NCBI GenBank assembly: GCA_041687295.1
Contig: JAWLCG010000040.1
Span: forward strand, 1-20,072
Source of the DNA: JAWLCG01 sp041687295
GTDB taxonomy: Bacteria > Planctomycetota > Phycisphaerae > SM23-33 > FEN-1343
Length of the DNA: 20,072 bases
Reading direction: 5' to 3'
Shown here one piece after another: positions 16,101 to 20,072 of the stretch. The translations under genes and the position numbers were made by a program. The notes beneath the pieces were generated by a model. The model was given only the letters and a program-made list of their open reading frames with translations. It made no database searches and was not told the origin of the DNA. The stretch's first letter is position 1. Each line of letters opens with the position of its first letter.

Positions 16101-16102
16101 AT
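10190..16102 (-). CDS. giant exported surface protein: LERLEDRLL motif, cyclophilin domain, propeller region, 11-12 repeats
   Basis: 1970 residues. Residues 22-32 carry the VLERLEDRLLM motif of planctomycete exported proteins, followed by AAS. Residues about 95-270 form a cyclophilin-type peptidyl-prolyl isomerase. They include LHRIIDNFMIQMGD (Arg166 as catalytic arginine), NSQFFIT, and W/H in the WLEQKHPIFG element, so it looks active. A calcium-binding-like DTDGDGTADD lies just before. Residues about 480-780 show LVIVD-type propeller repeats (YVAYGFGGMKVFDVSDPANP and similar). About 790-900 resembles a CARDB/Ig-like adhesion domain (FTLNLTNAGPANL). Residues about 1127-1844 are tandem repeats. 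The start at 16102 is supported by GAGGTGAT immediately upstream; an upstream TTG would add 41 residues absent from the motif-led layout. It has its own promoter and terminator. Likely cell-surface or extracellular; biological target unknown. Confidence 0.9.
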   Translation of the reverse strand: MNSANDFPVVGLSADSAGVAPVLERLEDRLLMAASPIILTTYNAMYGIANGALALPVDGAYDTDGDGTADDFVTDITITATSNNPNIQVLRINENTRYAKLNFYKVTTPAGGTPGQRVAMGSILVQLYDGIDASTEAIERFVTLASDPTSDRDGEGVFYDDVWLHRIIDNFMIQMGDAQYGRDGAIVADKAGQGGSTLPNFSNPLAWNNLSFTGPGVLAFANAGADTNNSQFFITEEPTPWLEQKHPIFGQMISGKAVYDSIMSLANSTTTKVFLDDVEIIDRTAGGDQDATVMILPVDGYAGTGQITIRAEVDGQFVEKVVNVTALGDRPTITDLNIVHTPTPADGATSVVHEVFIAIEDDGGQPLQFSATETYPLSGASIAIAAMTADELAAHPGMTHKLTITVPATFQGFFKATVNAYERDFSWMSQMARSETFTVFSRNAGDPIGLGVVPMDDSGNGMVLDSKLVGDRMYVAYGFGGMKVFDVSDPANPVELDSVMLSYDVPDSETDLEPAAYAIHVDGSNVFVGGFYQYQDGMADHFLYSFSVDGAGQLTELDSLYTGWLALNLPQLTIRDGVAYIPSYFDGFVTVSVADPSHMEQLGIAATTALGQRYSQALSAALLDNYAYVADWGGAVTIFDVANPSYPRRVGQLRVSYPREVAIEGNRLYLLNATTAATGDLMVYDLSNPISPTLLGKTSVSGTPRQLTVRNGIVMLSTDNGAYAVNAANPADMGIDYRFEPMFSRGSPYTGQPNECRTRMVDILPGLLNVPTSYHGVAMLDAGDMFAIDLSVGSFSYTAGRYGPGSPLDFTLNLTNAGPANLAPGIPIGVEIRLSSDEVWGNADDIVLYSGEYTRGLASGAETVFRGGTRLPEGAVAGDYHVMARAIQQDAFNEIDLANQTFVSAAADVTVDPAVVPDTFGGLTTITYTDADGDKLTLRLTGPGTGVWDAATQSIYLYDTTALSSLSATVLKATGGDGLVDIGEVIVEGSLGSMLVRQLNITGDMSFSGILGMLQVNNLTGENTLFIRDEGLTGRALTLMLNVAEDYDVQSAAPIQTLIAKRWVNTNDTDDVIEAKTIAVAQFTGDHTQPAQVALSVALRATGVDATGVGIGTLITGVMDGADLYSVGGVRLVSARAWSNGTTQVGWFGTLLVSGDLTGTTLTATSQDNLGFSFGTLQAANVVDSTLTVPGGVRLINTGNWTGTGTINMGYATTVMIRGTLGTTLAVTGDDGRNVSIGTLLLGTVNVPATVDGEGNPVESTALDIAYGVRSITATEWTAGKLRAGWIGSLIVRGALNATVNATSYDGNTLMSIGTLMAGTIGNYKVDAYHAIRLLSVGEWADGELKAGRVDTMIVRGLLGADINVTSYNEPTKAAIGTLIAGSVGTIELKATNTSAHNKGGITMISVGSWEGGSIETKWIGTLISRGDFGAAVKVTKANDRGVAIGTFIAGNVGAVNLDVQQGSITMISVADWAGGVQQIHSVGTFIVRNTFGGVTIASGNDGRGATIGTFIAGKVQAADGVALSLSLADGVRLVSVGEWVNSGIKAEWIGTMIVRGAMGGTITADGQDSLGISVGTLIAGDVGAKTLNAPGHVRIISVASWAQGGLINIGSADTIIVRGELGSPVVASGSNAQGISVGTLIVGTVAPGAGVDAVVSLDGAVRLISVGAWNGGNLVADWVGTLISRGAYTGNITMQGKDAFRMAIGTLMTGSFTNTTITTPADAAIRLIRTGDWNGGGVTTGTDAYGTGIGTFLARDLTGVQVTTANTAAVNLVSVRNWVGGGLDAGKASTMIASGDLDGIDLQLRAADPNGRLNTVNLLSVTGWIRDTRVQSAGNVGTVIAGGLDRASLFAGAGALAVDSDADGVFDLPSSAQMEGLDDAAKARLTTLLVTGRSSDDQGRSVLQSTVAAWEIGGVDLVNSATDAGLTSGLAAGQLNRVAHRGTNPYSYTSWTRYSQGQPDLPGLTVNLV
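10570..12730 (-). repeat. coding repeats: 11-12 units of about 62-71 residues
   Basis: Each unit follows the pattern RLISVGxW-xGG-(x)-WIGTMIVRG-xLG-(x)-SIGTLIAG, with loops of variable length between. Well-preserved units lie in the middle (for example GVRLVSVGEW to VGTLIAG). The last two at the C-terminal side are degenerate. The alternation of short hydrophobic strands with G-T/G-D turns suggests a beta-solenoid. The repeats differ enough in DNA that recent unequal crossing-over is unlikely. Confidence 0.8.
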
Positions 16103-16234
16103 GATCACCTCGGAATGAGTGCTGGGCACGTCGAGCCCCGTATTGCGGTGGGACGGCCGGTGGCGACCGTCGGCAGGTCGGGGAGCTCTTCCTTTACAAC
16201 AGCGGGAAAGATCCCGTAACGCCAACCGGCGTCC

Positions 16235-16263
16235 AGTATACCACCTATCCGTGTATCGACCAA
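16235..16263 (-). promoter_or_regulatory. sigma-70-like promoter for the surface protein
   Basis: On the minus strand: TTGGTC (16263-16258), 17 bases, TATACT (16240-16235). The predicted start near 16228 gives a leader of about 125 bases. This start point falls about where the longest ORF begins, which also favours the internal ATG at 16102. Confidence 0.65.
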
Positions 16264-16423
16264 TGGGGCTATCAGATTTACCGATCGTTCGCTGGGAGCA
16301 ATTCTTAGCCGACAGGGCGCTTCCGGCGGGGCAGAAGGTGCGGAGATCCGGGGCGGTGTGCTCTGCTTCTCTAACGGGGCAGAGGGGCTGGGGGTTCCAG
16401 CCCGGCCATCAGGGCCTTGCGCC

Positions 16424-16452
16424 TTGTTCGGGCGGGGCGGGGCGACTACGAT
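16424..16452 (+). promoter_or_regulatory. sigma-70-like promoter for the TPR protein
   Basis: TTGTTC (16424-16429), 17-base spacer, TACGAT (16447-16452), with a second TACGAT at 16467-16472. The leader is about 38 bases. Confidence 0.45.
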
Positions 16453-16496
16453 GGCCGGCGGCCCTGTACGATCCTGGATCCTGTTGAGAGTTCGCC

Positions 16497-17633
16497 ATGC
16501 CCCCCGCAAAACTCCGTACGTCCGCCCGCGCCGGTCGCCGGCTCCGCCTGACGGTGGCCGCCAGCCTGGCGGGCCTGTCGCTGCTGGTCGTGGTGACGCT
16601 GGTGCTGGCCCTGCGCGGGCCGGACCGGCCCGCGCTGACGCTGGCGCCCTTGCCGCCGGCCCAACCCGCCGCCGGGCTACCCCGCGCGTCGGCCCTGGCG
16701 GGCGAGGTCGAGCTTCGCGCCCACACGCTGCTGGCCCAGAACCAGCCCCAGCCCGCCCGCGAGCTGCTGGAGGAGTTCGTCAAGACCTTCCCCGACGACC
16801 GGCGCCTTCGGCCAATGCTGGCGATGGTGTACCTGCAGACGGGCCAGGCCGCCCAGGCCGAGGCCGTCGCCGATGACCTGCTCCGCCTCGAACCCACCCA
16901 CGGGGCGGGCAACTGGATCAAGGCCGAGCGGATGCGCCAGCGGGGCGAGCGGGGCTATCTCGACCGCTACCGCCAGGCCGCTCGCACCGCGACCGACCCG
17001 CTGCACCTGGTCGGCATCGCCCGGGGCCTGACGGCGGCGGGGGAGCTGGCCCAAGCCAAGGCCTGCCTCGACCGGGCCGAGCCGCAGCTGCCCAACCACC
17101 CCCAGCTCATCGAGGCCCAGGCCGCCCTGGACTACGCCCGGGGCGACTACGCCGGCTGCGCGAAACGCCTCGAGCCGCTGCTGGCCCTGCTGCCGGACGA
17201 CGCCGCCCTGCGCGTCCGCCTGGGCCGGGCGCGAATGCTCGCCGGCGACTATGCCGGGGCCCGGCGGGCCTACGCCGCCAGCCTCCAGATGCAGCCCACC
17301 GGCCAGGCCGCCCTGGGCCTGAGCGAGCTGGCCGGCCTGGACCGCGACTACCCGGCCGCGTTGGCCTACGCCCGCCAGGCCGCCGCCTTCCCGGCCACGC
17401 GCCTCGACGGCCTGGTCCGCCAGGCCCAGGTGCACTACCTGCTGGGCAGCGACGACGACCTCGCCCGCTGCCAGGCCCTGCTGGCCCAGGCCGAGCGCCT
17501 CGCGCCAACCGACCCGCGCATCGCCCGCCTCAAAGGCCGACTGGGAACCGCCCCCGTCACCGTCAGCCCCGCCGAGCAAGGCATCGACGACGCCGAACCG
17601 TCCATCCCCACCTTCGGCCTGGAACTGCCCTGA
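16497..17633 (+). CDS. membrane-anchored TPR protein
   Basis: 378 residues. A basic N-terminus (KLRTSARAGRRLRL) precedes one hydrophobic segment at about 19-39, giving a signal anchor with the rest outside the cytosol. A proline/alanine-rich linker (about 40-65) leads to a TPR array from about 70 to 345. It shows repeated pairs such as LLAQNQPQPARELLEEFVKTFPDD, VYLQTGQAAQAEAVADDLLRLEP, DYARGDYAGCAKRLEPLLALLPDD and LAGDYAGARRAYAASLQMQP. The C-terminal tail (ISPAEQ-like, ending FGLELP) is unstructured. No enzyme motif. It probably binds proteins at the envelope; a link to the divergently transcribed surface protein is conceivable but unproven. The ribosome-binding site is weak (TTGAGAG). Confidence 0.85.
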   Translation: MPPAKLRTSARAGRRLRLTVAASLAGLSLLVVVTLVLALRGPDRPALTLAPLPPAQPAAGLPRASALAGEVELRAHTLLAQNQPQPARELLEEFVKTFPDDRRLRPMLAMVYLQTGQAAQAEAVADDLLRLEPTHGAGNWIKAERMRQRGERGYLDRYRQAARTATDPLHLVGIARGLTAAGELAQAKACLDRAEPQLPNHPQLIEAQAALDYARGDYAGCAKRLEPLLALLPDDAALRVRLGRARMLAGDYAGARRAYAASLQMQPTGQAALGLSELAGLDRDYPAALAYARQAAAFPATRLDGLVRQAQVHYLLGSDDDLARCQALLAQAERLAPTDPRIARLKGRLGTAPVTVSPAEQGIDDAEPSIPTFGLELP

Positions 17634-17659
17634 CGCCACGGGGGCCACCGGTGGACCCA

Positions 17660-17692
17660 GCCCAAGCCCACGGATTGCCATCCGTGGGCATC
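17660..17692 (+). repeat. family A repeat, core hairpin copy 3
   Basis: Identical to copy 2 across the stem and loop (17666-17689) and the preceding GCCCAA. The upstream half of the 99-nt element is absent. Confidence 0.8.
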
Positions 17693-17770
17693 TCGTCCGG
17701 GCCGTGCGTCTGGGGCTCGACGCCTCATGGTCCACCGGCCGTATCGATGGCGTTCCGTCTTCGGTGCACC

Positions 17771-17800
17771 AAAAACGTGGCTACAGACGCCGTAGCCACG
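17771..17800 (-). terminator. intrinsic terminator for the oxidoreductase operon
   Basis: On the minus strand: CGTGGCTAC, 7-base loop, GTAGCCACG, then TTTTT (17775-17771). It lies about 160 bases past the aldo/keto reductase stop. A related hairpin without a T-run occurs at 17912-17936, with 20 of 25 positions matching. Confidence 0.7.
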
Positions 17801-17817
17801 GCACCCGGGCGCAGAGC

Positions 17818-17868
17818 GATCCAAAGCGGCGTCAAGGCCGCCGCACTCCATACGGCTCTGGCGCCCTG
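17818..17868 (-). repeat. GGAG-foot hairpin repeat, copy 2 (family C)
   Basis: Same stem GCGGCG/CGCCGC (17826-17831 with 17839-17844) and GGAG foot (17849-17846 on the minus strand) as copy 1 at 21-70, with a different 7-base loop. Confidence 0.7.
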
Positions 17869-17911
17869 AGCCTCCATTGGCCGGTGCGACTGACGATCAG
17901 ACGCCGGAAGA

Positions 17912-17936
17912 CGTGGCGGCAGACAGCGCAGCCACG
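17912..17936. repeat. hairpin repeat related to the terminator at 17771-17800
   Basis: CGTGGC/GCCACG outer stem with the same AGAC in the loop area. No T-run, so probably not a terminator itself. The two hairpins bracket the GGAG-foot repeat. Confidence 0.5.
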
Positions 17937-17961
17937 CCCACAGGCGGAATCGGCCGATGGT

Positions 17962-18936
17962 CTACCGCGGCGTGCCGCTCTCCAGCCAGGCCATCTCCTT
18001 GTCGGTGAGCTTCAGATCCAGCACGGCCGTGTTGGCCTGGATCTCCTCGGGCGTGAAGGCGCCGATCAGGGCGAAGATGTTCAGCGGGTAGTTCAGCACC
18101 CACGCGGTGGCGATCTGGGGGACGGTGAGGCCCTTCTCCTTGCCCAGGGCCCAGGTGCGGTCGAGCCGGTCGAGGTTGGCCGGACTGCGGAAGCAGCGGA
18201 CGGGGATGTCGCTGTCGTCGGCGGGCCGGGCCTCCAGGGCGGCGCGGTCGAAGCGGCCCGAGAAGAACCCCCGCGCCAGGCTCGACCAGGTGAACAGCGG
18301 CATGGCCTGCTGGGCGTACCAGCGGCGGGCGTCGGCGTGGGCGGGCCCCGAAATCGTCAGGCAGTCGGCCCAGGGCGATTCGACCATCTCGGCCAGTGAG
18401 AAGTTGGGGCTGCTCAGGGCGAAGCCCGCCAGGCCGTGCTCGGTGGCGTAGGCGTTGGCCTCGGCGATGCGGGTGTGCGTCCAGTTGGAGGCGCCGAACG
18501 CCCGGATCCGACCGGCCGAGAGGTGCTCGTTGAGCGTCTCGACGATAGGCCCGACCTCCACCGCCGGGTTGTCGCGGTGCAGGACGTAGAGGTCGACGTA
18601 GTCGAAGCCCGAGCGGGCCAGGGCGTCGTGCAGGTCCGCGGTGATGTCGTAGGGCGTGACGCGCGGGCGGTCGGCGTTGGGGTGGGCGCCCTTGGTCAGG
18701 TGCACCACCTTCTCCCGCAGGCCGCGCTTGGCGACCCATCGGCCCAGGACGCGGTCGGCGTCGCCGCCGGAGTAGACGTGGGCGCTGTCGAAGGTAGTGA
18801 TCCCCGCCTCCCAGGCCGCGTCGAGCAGCTCGAAGGAGTAGTCCAGCTTGCCCAGGCTCACCATCATCAGCCCCTGGGCGATGCGCGAGACGGGCTTGTC
18901 CAGGCCGGGCACCTGGCCGTACAGCATTTCAGGCAT
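17962..18936 (-). CDS. aldo/keto reductase
   Basis: 324 residues, a TIM-barrel NAD(P)H-dependent oxidoreductase of the large aldo/keto reductase superfamily. The catalytic tetrad is visible: Asp50 and Tyr55 in FDSAHVY, Lys82 in LTKGAH, His120 in YVLHRD. The C-terminal part has the cofactor-side GLTVPQIATAWVL, near the family's usual QVALAWVL. The sequence resembles the bacterial sugar-type (YghZ/IolS-like) branch more than the classic aldose reductases. AGGAG lies 7 bases before the ATG. It follows the Gfo/Idh/MocA gene by 21 bases in the same direction, so the two are almost certainly one operon, suggesting work on the same sugar or polyol. The substrate cannot be told. Confidence 0.93.
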   Translation of the reverse strand: MPEMLYGQVPGLDKPVSRIAQGLMMVSLGKLDYSFELLDAAWEAGITTFDSAHVYSGGDADRVLGRWVAKRGLREKVVHLTKGAHPNADRPRVTPYDITADLHDALARSGFDYVDLYVLHRDNPAVEVGPIVETLNEHLSAGRIRAFGASNWTHTRIAEANAYATEHGLAGFALSSPNFSLAEMVESPWADCLTISGPAHADARRWYAQQAMPLFTWSSLARGFFSGRFDRAALEARPADDSDIPVRCFRSPANLDRLDRTWALGKEKGLTVPQIATAWVLNYPLNIFALIGAFTPEEIQANTAVLDLKLTDKEMAWLESGTPR

Positions 18937-18957
18937 AGTGAACTCCTGTTTGCGGGC

Positions 18958-19935
18958 CTACTCGCCGGGGTACCGCAGGCCCCACTGGGCGCGGAGGGCG
19001 TCGAGGGTGTCCATGATGGCGATCGACTCGTCGAGGGTCATGACAGGGCTCTCGGTGAGCCCCTCGCGGAGGCAACGCCCGACCTCGATGGCCTCGTAGT
19101 TGTAGCCGTTGCCGACGAAGGGCGGCTCGATCTCCTCGCTCTTGCCGTTTCGGCTGAGCACGATCTTTCGGCCATGCCAGAAGGCCGGCAGGTAGATCGA
19201 GCCGTCGGTGCCGAGGATGCGGGCATCCTGGGGCGTGTTGGTCCGCACGCCGCAGGCCAGCAGGGCCAGCCCGCCGCCGGGGAAGCCCAGCACCATGGCC
19301 GCCTGCTCGTCGACGCCGGTGCTGCCCAGTTCGGCCAGGCCGCTGATCTGGCTGGGCACGCCGAAGACCATGTGCGCCATCGCCACCGTATAGACGCCCA
19401 CGTCCAGCAACCCGCCGCCGCCCAGGGCCGGGTTGAGCAGCCGATGCTCGGGGTTGAAGGCCGTGCGGAAGGCGAAGTCGGCCATCACCATCCGCACCTC
19501 GCCGATGGCGCCCTCGGCCAGCAGGCGGCGGGTCTCCACCAGCGTCGGCAGGAAACGCGTCCACATGGCCTCCATGAGGAACCGCCCCTCGGCGCGGGCG
19601 ACCTCGGCCAGGGCGCGGGCCTGGGCAGCGTTGATCGTCAGCGGCTTCTCGCACAGCACGGCCTTGCCGGCCCGCAGGCACAGCACGCTGTTGTCGTAGT
19701 GCAGCACATGCGGCGTGGCGACGTAGACGGCATCGACCGCGTCGTCGCCGGCCAGCGCCTCGTAGGAGCCGTGCGCGCGGGCGCCGCCGAATTCATCGGC
19801 GAAGGCCCGGGCCTTCTCGGCCGAGCGCGAGCCGACGGCGGTCAACTCGGCGTCCGGCGTATCCTTCAGGCCCTGTGCGAACTTGCGGGCAATGTTGCCC
19901 GTGCCCAGGATGCCCCAGCGGATTGTCTCAGGCAT
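18958..19935 (-). CDS. Gfo/Idh/MocA family oxidoreductase (dihydrodiol dehydrogenase-like)
   Basis: 325 residues. The N-terminal Rossmann fold shows GILGTGNIA (Gly11, Gly13, Ala16) for NAD(P) binding. The family motif EKP is at 96-98 in VLCEKPLT. FLMEAMWTRFLPTL (just after 115) is characteristic of the dimeric dihydrodiol dehydrogenase/glucose-fructose oxidoreductase-like branch, followed by the beta-sheet substrate domain. No signal peptide is visible. The start at 19935 is chosen because GAGG lies just upstream and MPETIRWGILGTG is a normal family N-terminus. An in-frame ATG at 20055 would translate the repeat element. It is the first gene of an operon with the aldo/keto reductase. These enzymes oxidise or reduce sugars and related diols; the substrate is unknown. 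Confidence 0.93.
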   Translation of the reverse strand: MPETIRWGILGTGNIARKFAQGLKDTPDAELTAVGSRSAEKARAFADEFGGARAHGSYEALAGDDAVDAVYVATPHVLHYDNSVLCLRAGKAVLCEKPLTINAAQARALAEVARAEGRFLMEAMWTRFLPTLVETRRLLAEGAIGEVRMVMADFAFRTAFNPEHRLLNPALGGGGLLDVGVYTVAMAHMVFGVPSQISGLAELGSTGVDEQAAMVLGFPGGGLALLACGVRTNTPQDARILGTDGSIYLPAFWHGRKIVLSRNGKSEEIEPPFVGNGYNYEAIEVGRCLREGLTESPVMTLDESIAIMDTLDALRAQWGLRYPGE

Positions 19936-19953
19936 GGAAACCTCGTTGGCTTC

Positions 19954-20052
19954 GACCGTCTTGCGATTGCGCCTGTGGGTCCCAAAGCGCCTCCGGCCCA
20001 AGCCCACGGATTGCCATCCGTGGGCATCGTGGCCAAACCGTTGATCTGGAGG
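19954..20052 (+). repeat. 99-nt dispersed repeat, full copy 2 (family A)
   Basis: Inverted copy of 1426-1524. It begins GACCGTCTTGCGATTGCG and contains the hairpin GCCCACGGAT/ATCCGTGGGC (20002-20025), then a weaker conserved tail ending GGAGG. It occupies the upstream region of the leftward oxidoreductase operon, about 19 bases from its start codon, so the operon's promoter must lie in it or beyond the window. Confidence 0.8.
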
Positions 20053-20072
20053 CACAGCGTACCCGCAGGTCC

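Larger units (their letters stand above)
16103..16496. other. divergent intergenic region, surface protein / TPR protein
   Basis: 394 bases. The left part is the surface-protein leader with GAGGTGAT before the ATG. The middle (16231-16310) is less GC-rich and holds the leftward promoter. The right part holds the TPR gene promoter and a GGCTGG/CCAGCC-type palindrome near 16386-16402. No ORF of note. Confidence 0.5.
17634..17961. other. convergent intergenic repeat cluster
   Basis: About 330 bases between the convergent TPR and aldo/keto reductase genes, almost entirely made of repeats: a family A core (17660-17692), a terminator hairpin (17771-17800), a GGAG-foot repeat (17818-17868) and a second hairpin related to the terminator (17912-17936). 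No gene is seen. Confidence 0.65.

Noticed and set aside
16103..16225. 41-residue N-terminal extension of the surface protein
   Set aside because: It begins at TTG right at the predicted transcript start and reads like leader sequence, while GAGGTGAT directly precedes the ATG at 16102.
19936..20055. 40-residue N-terminal extension of the Gfo/Idh/MocA protein
   Set aside because: It would translate the family A repeat; GAGG and a normal family N-terminus support 19935.

Overview
The window is very GC-rich (roughly 70% by eye). It carries eleven genes that look intact, plus one that lacks a standard start codon. The best lineage clue is the giant surface protein at 10190-16102, whose N-terminus carries the LERLEDRLL-type motif seen on exported proteins of Planctomycetota. 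The divergent EF-G-like protein fits the same group. I infer a planctomycete, possibly of the Phycisphaerae side. There is no prophage, CRISPR array, tRNA or rRNA; this is ordinary chromosome with many small dispersed repeats.

Layout. 1-137: REP-type repeats. 138-1289 (-): dGTPase-like HD hydrolase without an ATG/GTG/TTG at its expected start. 1524-2066 (-): HIT nucleotide hydrolase/phosphorylase. 2308-4350 (+): EF-G-like GTPase with altered G3 and G4 motifs, followed by a terminator and a pair of inverted REPs. 4705-5655 (+): serine O-acetyltransferase (cysE). 5873-6622 (+): unknown protein with its own promoter and terminator. 6817-6967 (-): an unannotated structured small RNA gene with strong promoter and terminator signals. 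7324-8463 (+): two-TM repeat protein. 8528-9616 (+): M42-like metallopeptidase, probably leaderless. 9822-10085 (+): DUF493 protein. 10190-16102 (-): 1970-residue cell-surface protein combining a cyclophilin domain, a beta-propeller-like region and 11-12 repeats. 16497-17633 (+): membrane-anchored TPR protein. 17962-19935 (-): two-gene operon of a Gfo/Idh/MocA oxidoreductase and an aldo/keto reductase.

Apart from the redox pair at the right end, the genes look like separate transcription units, several with a recognisable promoter and terminator, and they do not form one pathway. Housekeeping functions (dNTP and dinucleotide turnover, translation-factor-like GTPase, cysteine synthesis, peptide turnover) sit beside lineage-specific membrane and surface proteins.

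The least explained material is non-coding. (1) The small RNA at 6817-6967 shows C-rich segments in apical loops and linkers. (2) There are several families of hairpin repeats. One has the GTAG/GGAG foot typical of REP elements. Another is a 99-nt element present in two full and two core copies. In both, changes on one stem side are matched by changes on the other.
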